Positions 33,601-45,600 of a stretch of DNA of 64,000 bases are shown here, one piece after another. A program made the position numbers and the translations under genes. This DNA comes from Symbiodinium sp. CCMP2592 (Eukaryota; Sar; Dinophyceae; Suessiales; Symbiodiniaceae): positions 1 through 64,000 of the forward strand of contig CAJNDT010001236.1 of NCBI GenBank assembly GCA_905221615.1, given 5' to 3'. The notes beneath the pieces were generated by a model. It was not told where the DNA came from. It did not search any database and saw only the letters and a program-made list of their open reading frames with translations. The stretch's first letter is position 1, and each line of letters opens with the position of its first letter.

Positions 33601-36600
33601 GCTGTTGCTGGGGTGTCCAAAGCTCGCCCTGGGGCCCTCGCAGCTGTAGGCGCGGTCGCCGTTTCTGCGAAGAGAGACTGGCGGCAAGACGAAAGAGCGC
33701 CCTGACATCACCTTTATCAGTAGCCTCTTGCATACTCAGGGTGAGTGCCTTCATCTGTGCCGTTTTGGCAGCCCGTGTGGTCCGCCTGAATTCTCGGTGT
33801 GCTCGCTTAAATTGGCTATAGGCTCTCCAGGCTGAAAAGAGCCGTTGCCGGCCTGGTGGAGGTTGTTTCCAATCCTTGTAGGCTGCCCACATTTGTCGGA
33901 CTGATAAAGAGACGGCTGGATGTTGCCAAGTACCTGTCTTGGCAGACTTCTGTGCAGAGGGGAAGAACCGAATGGATGTCTCATGTAGATGCTGATTGAC
34001 TTCAGAGATTGTGCCACAGGGATTGGCAGCGAGCCAGTCCCGTACATCCTGGCGAAAGGCCTGTACTCTGGGGTCATCTGCTGAGCGACATACCCTGAGG
34101 AGCTCCGCTTTGTCGAGGGGGGACTGTGGTTGAACGCACCTGGAATTGTAGGGTCTTGTAGGCACAGGAACGCTAAAGAGGACGGGCCAATGCCTGCCAC
34201 CGCCTCTCCAGCGTGTGAGGGGCCAGTCAACGGGACCAGCCTGTCGAGCGGCGACGTCGCACTGATCTTGTCGTAAGAACACATGATCGATTAGGGTGTT
34301 TCCCTGTGTCGATCGATAGGTGGCCCTCGCTCGCCTGGTCCACGAATTGAGGTGTAGCAGCCTTAGGTCTTGTACAACGTCCATCATTTCTTTAGAGTCC
34401 GGTTGTGGCCTTTTCATGAAGGGAGCAGCTCTGGCACCGACAATCCGGGCGTTGGGTTGCAGGTTGGTGTTGAAATCTCCAGCAATGATCCACAGGCTCC
34501 GCCGTGGGAGGCTACCAAGGAGCTGGCGCCAGGAGCGCCAAACCTCGCGTCGAAGCTGACGCGAGTCGGTGGTCTGCGCGTCCTTGCCTCTTGTCGAGCT
34601 GGTTATCAGGATTTTCTGATATAGGTTTACCAGATCAAGCTGGCATGCGGAGCCTAGCTGGACACGAGCGTGCAGTAGCCGGCCTTGGATGGGCGAAGCC
34701 GTGAGTATGGAATCTGAAGAGCAGAGATCAACGGAGATTAAAATGGCAACACCACCGGATGCTGCCGGTTCCGCTGGTGTGGATACGATATGCCACTGGT
34801 TCGTGGAATAATCAGAAATTGATTTCCAATGCGTTTCTTGCAAAAAGATTACGTGGGGACGAACCGCAGGATCTTGAGCTGCAAGAAAGTGCATCAGCTC
34901 GGCATGCGCATCTTGACTGAGTCCACCAATGTTATATGTTACACACCGGAGTCTATAAGGATCTTCAAAGGGGGAAGCCTCAGGCTGGGTGGGCTGGTAC
35001 ACTGGCAGAGGAGCAGAGTGGCTGTGTATGGCCTGCGATCGGAGAGTATGCAATGAGCACCATCGTCCCCTGTAGAACGTGCCCTGCAGCGGACTGTGTG
35101 TCGCACGCTGAATTGCCCGATTGTACGCCCTTTTTCCCTGCGGGGTGGGGGCGGGAAAACGGGGGTAGCAGAGACTGCAGTAGCAGCGGAATGTGCAGGT
35201 GTAGTCCATAGGTGACAGGCCAGTGTCAGTCGACCGAGGATTCGAATGAAGAATGGCAGCTCACTGCTGGATCCAGTTCGGAGAGATGGGTCGGGCGGAG
35301 CACATTTGGTACACGCATGTAGGCGGAGAGGCTCCTTACAGGAGAGCATGGGGCTCCGCAAGGCTGAGGTCGTGGCCACAACGGGGGTTGTGGCTGTTGC
35401 ATGCTGGATTAGACGCGGGGGTGGAGAAGAGGTAGTGCAATAGGGGTGGCGGCTTCGTGAAGCAGCGCCTGATTGAGGAATCCCGAGCTTCCCTCCACTG
35501 TTATCTGAACAGTCATTGTGGCAACAGTGGAGGTTCAGAGTGCGGTGGGTTCCAGCACTCAACCCTCGGCTCAGTGGAGGAGTCACAAAATTCATTCATG
35601 AGGGTCCCATGATGGACAAAGTGTCGGCATTTATTGGTAACGGTCAAGACAGAATCATTATCTCCTCCATGCCCGGATTTGGGACCGGGCTCAGCGACTG
35701 ATGTAGTGTGCAGCGTGGGTGCGATGTGGGAGAGTAGAAAACAGGACCAAGGGAAAGCAAACAATCGTGTCTCGCACCACAGATACAGACAAGCTAGGTG
35801 TGCGACAGTGATCGCGCCGAGGCCATTGGACAGGCGGCACTGACCGACCTGGAGGACACGGTTAAGAAGCAGCTGAGTGGAATGCAAGCCTGGCGTAAGC
35901 CACAACTCCAGTAGGAAGCGAATGCGTTTGAAGAGACACCGTCTCAAGCTAAGCTGGCGAGCATATCGATGAGAGCGAGGATGGCGACCTGACCTTGGTT
36001 TTCGGACTGGCACTCGAAGTTTCGAAACACGTAGGTGTCGGCCAAAGCAAATGCGAGCAAGTGAGGCAACACAAGAATAAGTACAAGGACGTGCCATGTA
36101 ATCCTCCATCGCAACTGCAAGGAAGGGGCTGCTGACTGGGTCTCCTTAGACCCAGCACTAGCCGAAATCGAGTCACCTGTGTCATTGCCCCGCTTGGGGG
36201 TCTCATTAGGACTATCTTCAAGGCTGATGTTCAGCCACTTACTGCGTCGCTTTGGGCGACTGGCCGCGTCAGGCTTGTAGTCGGGATCATACACATCCGC
36301 AGTCTGTGCTGGGCGCGGCTTTTGGCTGAGCTTGGTCTTGGGTCCTCGTTTCTTCTTCGGTAGCTGTGGTGGTCTGCGTGTAGTTTTGCCACCTTCTTGC
36401 ATAGTTGGCCTCGGGGTCTTTTTCGTCTTCTCCTGAGGGCCTGTCTGCTTCTCCTCATTCGAAGTTGAGGTGGTAGGCAATGGCTCAGTAGTGACCATGG
36501 TGTCCAGGTCAGGAGGCTGAGTCTCCTGGGCCATAGTGGTGTCGGCGGCATGTAGCTCAGCACGATCGGTGCCTTTGGTAGTGAGCTCACCTGAAGCCGA

Positions 36601-39600
36601 AGTCTTCGAAGACGATGTTGGGGCAGGAGGCTCCTGGGGAGGCAAGCTTGTTGGAGCCGGCCGCTTCTTGGGTACCTTCTTCGGTAGTTGATAGATTACC
36701 CCAGCCGGAGTGATACCCTCAGCAGACTCCCCTTGATCCACTTGGGCTGGTCGCCGTCGGGGTAGAGGCGTACGACCGAATGGGTCTCCAGACTCGGATC
36801 GTGGTTCCTCAGAGGTCTGATTGGGCTGCTTCGGATCAGCAGAAGGTGCCTCAACAGGTGCCTGCTCGGGTGCCATGGTCGTAGTAGGTAGTGTCGATGG
36901 CGGCGGTAGTGGTCGCACGGATCGAAGAACTAGGCTGCCCACGGTCATCTCGCTGGGCCGAGCTCGTCGGAGAAGGATGAGAGGGTGGATACACTCTCTT
37001 CATCACTGGAGATCTCGATCCTTTTGGTTTGCTTGCCCCCTTGCCTGGCCCGGCGGAGACGAGGTCGTGCAGTGGCCTTGTTATGCTCTGTGTCGGGCTG
37101 TACAGGAGCTGGGCCAGCAAAATCATCCGGCTCCTTCAGCTTGGTTCCCGGAAGAGGCCGAGAGCCCGTCCTAGGGCGTGAGTCTGCATCCTGGGTCAAT
37201 CCAGTCGCCTTGGTCATAATGGCCGCGCAGCCCAGGCCGGCAAAGGAGGTGTCGTGAGAGGAGTCAGCGGGCCCCCGTAAGTAGGGGCGTAAGTAGATGG
37301 TGGTGGGAGGTGGTTGTTGAGTTTTCCACCTGATAAATCTGAGTCGCTGCAGCTCGCTGGTTGTTAGCTGCGCCTCAGCGCACGGTGGTCCAAAAGGTTC
37401 CAGCCAATATTCTCCACCATCTGGCTTGGTCGGTAGACCGAAGTGACTGCTCGGGGGACGAGGGTCCCTAGCCTCGGCAGGTGCCCCAGTGGTGGCAGTA
37501 TTGACATCACCAGCGGTACCTCCAGATTGTCCCACTTCTGACCCACGTGGGCTGGTCACCCCGGCGGGGGAGACATCCGTAGCTTCAGGCTCAAGGTCGG
37601 TGTAGAGGCGGTTGAGTTGACAGGGCCGTTGGCTTTGTCGTTGTCTTCGCCTTTCTCGTCGATCCATGAGATCACGATCACGGCCACACTGTGTCCGAGG
37701 GGCCTTAGTTAAAGAGCCGAGACAGGGCAGTTTTGCATACTGCCATGGGCTCCATGGGGAGCTGAAAAGGGTAGGCCTGGAGCAATGAACCATTGAGCCA
37801 ACATCAACAACGCGGTGTGGTGCAGCGTATGGAGGCAGGGCACAACAGTTACGTCGCACACAAGACAGACCAGATCTCAAGAATCCGACGTCCGGAGGGA
37901 GAGAGTGCTCCTGCAATGGCCAGTGCTCGTCCAGCACGTTGTTCAAACCCGGGGGCCAAATAAGAGAGGGATGGCCATGGATCGAGTATGCTGGGCATCC
38001 ACATTGAGGCAGGCCTGCTTTTCGCTAGCGCAGAGGGGTGCGCAATCCGTGCCAAATGCGTGGGTCCATCACCGTAATGTAGTGAGACCTCGCTTCCTAG
38101 CAGCATGTCAGTTGGTTCACTTCGCCTGCTGTGCTGAAGCAGATGGTGGTATAGAGCGCTGCGGGCTTCTGCTACGACTGGCTTGTCTAATTGACAATGT
38201 GCCTTGAGTGGGTGCCAAGTTGGCAACCTCAGGGCGGATCTCTGCTTGCCAGCGTCGATAAGCCTGCTCTGCCACTTGGGCAGCATATAAGAGGTCTCCC
38301 TCTGTAGGAGAGTTGGGGTCGGTGTCCTCCTGTCGAGTTTCCTCCCCTGTGTCTTTATCGTGATCGAGAGACACGGGCAAATCCGTAGTAGTGGCATGCG
38401 AAGCACGATGGGTCCCGGCCATGGTCGCACTCGGTTGCTCAGCCATGAACTACAGAGGCAGGAGGCACTAGAGACTACTTTGGTTGACTCTGGCAAGCAC
38501 GTTGCTTTGAGGCCCACACGACCAGGATGGGAGGGTATCCCAGTTCGTCGTGTCACAGACTGCTGGCATGTTGGAAAACCATACTGGCTGAGGACATGCT
38601 GGGACCAAGGCGCTGGCTTCCTGAGGTGTGTCCTGGATAGGGAGCCCACATTGGCGGCAAGCTGATAGAGCACGACAGGATGTATGACGTGACAGGTGGC
38701 CGTGCATCGTGCAAGGAGTGTTTCACAGGCGAGACGCTCAAAAGGTAGCGGCACTTTTTGCACCCAATGCATGGGGTGGGGAAAAGAGAGCTCCGACCCG
38801 CCTGAAGAGGGACAGTGTAGCCGGCCATTGCTCCTGCAGGAAGAAAATAGGACAGACACCGGCCCACATCTAGGATGAGGGGGTTCCATCATACGGATGC
38901 AGCCGAATGGTAATGGCCAGGACCGTGCTTGGAGTCGCCGTTGCCAGCATTGAGACATCAATAGGTATCTCCAAGGTAACCTCCTGTCTGCCCTCAGAGC
39001 TGGTGAGAACTTGCCCCCGAACTGGTCTGGTCGTCGTTGGAGGAACCTCCCAGAACATGGAGTGAGGGCGTAGTGGGCTTCGGCTTCGTGAGTGCTGGTC
39101 TCCACCCCGACTACGTCTGGCACGTCGCGCAGGACCCATGGGTGCCACAGGCAGCCACAGGTGTCGGAATCGGAGGTCCAGCCGGTTCTGCATTTGGAGT
39201 TCCCACAAGATGCATGAGCGGAGCCCGATCCTCAAGATCCGAGGAGGAGGGATCTGAGTGGGCCATGGCACTTTAAGGAGAAGGGAATCACTGATCACAG
39301 CGATCCAGGACGACTGCTGGGGCACCGTAAGGCTAGCTTGGGCCCCAGTGCCAGTGTAAAGCTGGCTCGTGGCCCAGTGCTGGGCTGCCCAGGGGGTATC
39401 ACCATGATTGAATAGAAACTCTGGTTGCAATGCGACAGGCTGTGAGGCACAGACGTGATACACCGGCCACACAGGGGAGGAACCGTAGCACCTGTCGGAG
39501 GCGAGCAAGGCGTATGTCCAGTAGGTGCACCACGTCCAGTCAACTAAGGGCTGTGCACGAGGCGAGTCAGTGCCGGTGGAATCGCATCCATCCCGGGTGG

Positions 39601-42600
39601 AAGACCTGAGAGCAGCACAATTCGCAAAATCGAGGCACAGAGGACTTATACTCAACAATGCAAGCTCCCGATAGGGTCGACCAGTGCTCTTTTCAAGTGC
39701 AGCAGGGTGAAGCCTGGTCGGTGACGGCAGGTAGAGGTCCCTGCAAAATGGCCTCCCTGTATCCCAGGAAGAGAGAAGAGCCCTCGCCTTTGCAGTCGCT
39801 GTGTGCGGTAAGAGCACAGGGCAAGAAAGATCATCAAGATCATGGCGGCGGTCGAGGCCTCTCCACCAAGGCACTGACTCGCACAATGTACTGGATCCCC
39901 GGCGGAGGTATTGGAACCATGATTGGAGCGCTTTGCTGAGACGATCCAGCTCTGGTCGTGGGAGTGGGCGCCCTTGGAGTCGGAGATCCTGGTCCGGTCG
40001 TTGGAGTTGCCCACCGAGACTCCCATCTCTGCCGAGGCTCGCAAAGCACCTGCGAAAGTCGCCGGCAATATGCGAGGTGTCGATGCAGGGCTGGGTGGAG
40101 GTGGTCCAGCTGGTCGAGCTTTGGCAGGCGGAGAGCCAGCAGCACTCGATAGTCCAGGCAGGTTGACCGGAGTCGGAGGCGGAGGTCCAGCCGGAAGCGA
40201 GGATGCCATTGGTCTGGCGGATGGATCTGGCTCGGAGTCCGGTGAGAGGGGAGACGACGTCTCATCACTGGACTCCGCCTCTGGAGCCGTTTTGGCCTTG
40301 GCTCTGGCCTTGCCACGGCCTCGTCCGCCTCCTGCTCCCCCATTGCCAGCATCAGCCGCTCGGCGTTTCGCCATCGCTCAACACCTGATGAAAAGAGACG
40401 CAGTGTCCCGTCGATGTCCTTCTGCAGAGCCCAATTTGCTATGGACAGTCGATACAGATCTGGCATAACAAACTCTGAGGAGTAAGGTACTAGACACTCC
40501 TGATTGGGTCGTGCGAGCAGAGCAAGTGCTGAGCTGAGGACGAAGGACTCAGCAGGGAGACCGTTAGCAGAGTCAGCAGGACCTGGGTGATAGAGGAAGC
40601 AGTCGTGCTCAAGGGGAAGCAGGCCCTGAACTGGGCAGAGAACACCGGGCGAGGAGGCCTCAAACCTGGGGTGACAGGACAGAGCAGTGCTGATAAGATT
40701 CATGTGGCGAGACATGTGACGAGGCATGGTTGGTCCCGAAGCTGAGTACAGCACACCAGGCGAGGTAGCCTCAAACCTTGGTGGCAGCAGGTAATGGGAG
40801 TCATGAGGCCAAAACGGCATATTCAAGGCGACGGCCAAAGGCGAGGTGTCCTCAAACCTGGGCCGTGTGAGTCGAGGCAGAGCCAAAGGGGAGGTGCCAG
40901 GGTGAATGACACCAAGGCATGGACCACTCCAAGGCTGACACTGATCGCACAGAGGCCCGGCCGTCCCTAAGCCCTCGTGGCTTACAGAATGTGGGGGTCC
41001 TACCTGCACATGTAAGGTGAGGGCAGACGTCGCATGCAAGCAATCTTTTGTCCCCAAAGAGAGTATACCAGCTCTAATCCATAGCCTCCAGATGTACAAT
41101 GCGCGGCAGCCTGAAAGCATTGTAGAATACGAACTGTTCACTGGCTTGACTGTGCGGTAATGAGGCCACGGCTGTGGTAAGAAGGCAGAGTCGTGCCAAT
41201 CCAACGTGTGGAGCATGACAGGTCGTGGTGCCGCTGTTGGCATTGTAATGGACATGGCGTCGCAGTCTTGAGGAGCAGGCGTTGCGTTCGGGGACTCCGT
41301 GTGAGTAACCGCTGCTGTATAAGCCCCCTGGGTTGCTTGCCAGAGAAACGAGCTCCGGGCAACAGATGGAATTGTGAGCCTGGGCCGGTCGCAATCAGTA
41401 GGAGAGTACGGCTGATCAAGCTGCCAGGGCTGACCTGATGTGCTTGGCGTTGGCTCGTTGCCCTGGTGATTGACACATGCTAGGCAAAAGAGCGCACACA
41501 GATGTCCAAAAGCACGTCCCGGTCTAAGTCTGGCGCCTGCCGTGTTGCACAAGTGCAGGCCGTGGATCTTGTTGCTCGGCAGGGTGGTGTAAAATTCGCC
41601 GCTCAGTGTCAGTCTACGGACTTTCGCAGGTGTGTCCAATACCATGGCGGGCATGACACCCCTGAAGTCCAAAGAGACCCCCAAGCAACGGAACCACCCC
41701 ACACAAACACCCAACCAAGCACCACACCGCACCAAGCCCCGAACAAGGGGCTACCGACTCGATTTGTTGAGTCGCAGTCGCTGCTGAGCCTTACACATGC
41801 AGATACACATACATACATACATGCATGCATACATTCACGTATTCCTGCGTGACTTGGGATTTTCAGGCTGGGTTGTGGGGAGGAATGCGGGTTCCCGTCA
41901 CTCTTCTCCTGCTTCAGTTTGTTTTGGCGGCTGCTAGATGTAGCACATGGATGGTGGTTGTAATGTAGTGATGATGGGGGCGACAATTATGCTGATTGCG
42001 ATGGAGGTCCATGAAGGTTATAATAGCCCTAAGCCGAAGCCCTAAACCCAAAACCCTAAACCCGAAACCCTAAACCCTAAACCCAGTTATGATCGAACTC
42101 GGAGCTGCTGTAGAGCGCTTCTGCTGCTGACGCTGATGTCGTGATTATTCTAATGATTAACATCTGTCACTACAATGTTGCTGGAGACTAAGCCTATCGT
42201 CGTCGAGGTGATGGGTACATTGAGAGAGGACATCTGCACGAGAAACGGCCTTGACACTCTTGATACTTGAGGTAGGGGTTTGGAGACCCATCACCAGCAT
42301 TCAAAGCTAAACCGCAACCCCAATGTGGAGCGTCTCGGTGATTTTGGTCGTTGAAAAGTAGGCACCCGCAAGGCGGCACTAATTCAGCCCAGCCGTCACA
42401 CCAGAAAGAGGCTATTGCAACTCTCTGTGGCTTTGCGGGGCCGTTGATCGTGCGTGTGGCACCACAGGCTTGGATTGAACTGTCATACCCTAAACTCTAA
42501 ACCCTCTGCCCCGAACCCTACACCCTGCAAACCACGAAACCCTAAAAACCCAGACGCACTTTGGACTATGCACTCTGCTCTGATCTTTGGGACTTGTCCT

Positions 42601-45600
42601 GCAACTGAAAAGATCGCATCGCTCGACTCCGGAGGTAGTTTGTAAGGTTTAGGTTTAGGGCTCAGGGCCGTCAACGGGTTAGGGTTTTGGTTTGAGGGTT
42701 TGGGGTTGGAGGATTTTTCAGAATTTTTCTAATTTCTAAATTTGTGATCCTCTTTGGTTTGACAACTCCGCATCTTTCGTGCAATTCTATGGTGACCCAA
42801 CCAGTTCGGCGTTAATTGAGGTGGAATTTTGCCGTGTATGCCGAAGCGCCAAGCCTGAATCCCGTCGTACTCATCAGTAGTACTAGCTGATGCATCTAAT
42901 TGCTATGTTTTTCTACTACTCATGCTTCGACGACATTTCCTTCTTCTTATACTACTTGCGAAACTAGTTCTGCTACCGCCACTATCACTGCTTGCCACTG
43001 AAACTACATCTCCCACATCCGCTACCTCTGCTGCTGCCTGCTGCCGCTGCCACTGGCACTACCACCGGCACCGCTACCGGCACCACTGCAAGTATCAGTA
43101 CAACGACCCCTACCACCATGACGACGACCACGACTACTACTGCTAGTACTGTGTCTATGACGACGACTACTGCCAGTACTGTTTCTGCTGCTGTTGTTCC
43201 TGTTGTTACTACTACTTACTACTAGTACTACTACTACTCCTGCTGCTGTTATTACTATTATTACTACTATGACTACTGTTACTACTATTACTACTACCAT
43301 TGCTACTATCACTATCACTTTAACTATCACTATCACTATCACTGTCATTACTATTTTTCGTATTACTATTATTATTATTACTATTATTATTAGTACTACT
43401 ACTGCTACTACTGCTCATACTGCTACTTCTACGACTAATACGACGACGACTACTACGACTACTGCTGCTGCTACTACTACTACGACGACTACAGCTACCG
43501 TTACCGCTACGACCGGGACTAGGACCGTGTCTACGACTACTACCACTACCATCCCTACTGCTCTGATTACTTCGACCTCGATTGCTGTTACTATTGCTGT
43601 TATGTTTGTATACCCTGACCGACCCCGACACCCACACAGTACTATTTGTGTGACTGTTCTGTTGATAAATCCTAGCCCCAAGACCCAAAGCTCCAAAGCC
43701 CGAACAGTATTGTTGTTAGTCTCATGTGTTTGCAAATCCTGGCCCAAACAAAACCTTGAACCCCAAGCCCCAAACTCCACAGATCGTTGTTCTATGTCGA
43801 ACATATGTACAAATCCAACCCCAAAACCCCGAGCCCTGAAACCCTCAGCCTTGAACTGCCACTGCTTGGAGGGTCGGGGGACTTAGTAAGTAGGCTATAA
43901 GTAGACTTCTGAGGGCCCTTAAAGGGGGCCCTAATTGGGGTTATGATACTTATAAGTCTGTAAAATAACTACTTACTAAGTCCCCCGATCCTCCAAGTGT
44001 CACCTTTTGGAGGCTGTGACCCTAAACCCTAAACCCTTTTGGGAGGCCTCCTTGATGATGGCACTGGCCGGCCTCGGCTTTACGTGGCTGGGCCTCGCGC
44101 AGATCATCGAGGTCTTCAAAGCAGGCACCCGTGCCATATGGGATCGGGTTTAGGGGTTTAGGGTTTAGGGTTTGGAGTAAATTTGCAGTTTCGAGTGTTC
44201 TTGTGTTGGTTGTTTTTCCTGTCCTTACTGTTTTAATGCTTCTTAATGTGGCATTCTCAAGGATTTGAGATTTAGGCACGGACGAAGGTTCTTCGGGGCT
44301 CAGGTAGGGCCAAAACCTACATCCCCTTATGAACCCCATCTAAAGACTCCATAGATCCTTTCTTCGACACCTGAACGTCAACAACAAGCAAACATCTGTG
44401 AAAGTCCTAAACCCTGAAACCAAAAACCCTACAAATCCTCATAAACCTCCATATCCCGCCCCCGCAGACCTAAACCCTAAACCCTAAGCCCTAAACCCTA
44501 AACCCTAAAACCTCTTGAAAAAGGCCACTTGGGCCTGCTGCCTCTTGGAGTGGCTTTGGTCTGCTTCTTCGGGGATGTGCGCCTTGGCTCTTCTGGTCTC
44601 GTTTAAAAGAGTACCCAGAGAGCCCAATACCCCTTAACTAAGGAATATGGCTTAAATTGTATAGGGCTTCATCATATGATTTAAGCAATGTTTCTTAATC
44701 AAGGGGTATTGGGCTCTCTGGGTAGTTTAAGTTTCCATGATCCCGGCAGCGGAAGAATCCACTGCTCAACACCAACCTTGTGTTCGCCGGAGAGGAGGTT
44801 TCATGTAGCGACGAGGTTTCCTAAGGTTTGATGGGGTTTCACATCGGGATACAGTATGGTTTCCTTTGGTTTCATAGGTTTTTTGTTCGAGTTCGGAGTG
44901 TCCACTGCTGTTTGGGGCTGCTGGAACTTTTTTAGGGGGTTGCTGCTACTGCTAGTGTTGCTGCTACACTGATAGGGTTTTGGTTTAGGGTTTAGGGTTT
45001 CCATTCCAAACCGCAGCCGGTCTTTCAGCTTGGCGTAGAGTCCAGTGGCCATGCTTTGCATCGCCGCCTTGCGTAAGTTTCTTCATACTCCGCACAGTCG
45101 ACTGCTGACACCGGGTCCAGGTTCCGAAATGCAGGCCATTCCACATAACAGGGGGTACTAGAGAAGCCTAAACAACTATCAATGTTATTCCTAGGGCTCC
45201 TTATTGTAAATCTACGTAAAAGGAGCTGAAAACCCTATTCTAATTATTCAGGCGCCTACATTAGGTTGCCTCCCAGGATTCAGCGGTCAAAACGAGGCAG
45301 CGAGAGCCTACAGCCATCAGAGTTCGGGCATGAGCACAGTCGTTGTGTGGCATGCGGCCGTGTGGGCTGTGGATTCGCTTGTTCTGTTAAGGCTTGTACT
45401 TATCGCCTGACCACGCAAGAAGTGATGAGTGGTACCCTTTGAATGAGAGACTGTATGCCGCATGGTGTCAGAATATGGCGGGATAGCCTTTGCTGTTGTG
45501 GGTCGCTTCTCCATCGCAAACAATCCAGCTGGCTTTCCGGCCACCGGCACAGACAAAAGGTTAGCTGAGCTTTGTCTAGGAAGGGCGCGAGAAACCGGTC

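Larger units (their letters stand above)
29050..35263 (-). mobile_element. LINE-type retrotransposon with C-terminal ubiquitin-protease-like domain
   Basis: Read on the - strand from about 35263 to 29050 the element encodes an EEP endonuclease, a reverse transcriptase, C2H2-like zinc fingers, a Lys/Gly-rich linker, a helical region and a USP-like domain. Three frame changes are needed to follow the coding signal. No poly-A tail or target duplication could be defined, so both ends are approximate. The 5' side may extend to about 41.8 kb if the upstream - strand ORFs belong to it. Confidence 0.7.

Noticed and set aside
39840..41735. 631-codon - strand frame as a single gene
   Set aside because: Most of it lacks coding character and overlaps the more convincing MAKRR ORF in another frame. 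Only the internal repeat is reported.
43022..43886. Thr-, Ser- and Val-rich open frames on both strands
   Set aside because: They arise from the ACT/CTA trinucleotide repeat and carry no domain.
45000..45065. Exon-like stretch; on the - strand [20 protein letters not shown], on the + strand a 44-base piece with a good acceptor (TCTTTCAG) and donor (GTAAGT)
   Set aside because: A 44-base exon would break the phase between the exons at 44524 and 46005, and the + strand peptide has no family similarity. The - strand peptide looks coding but is isolated, with no partner exon found.
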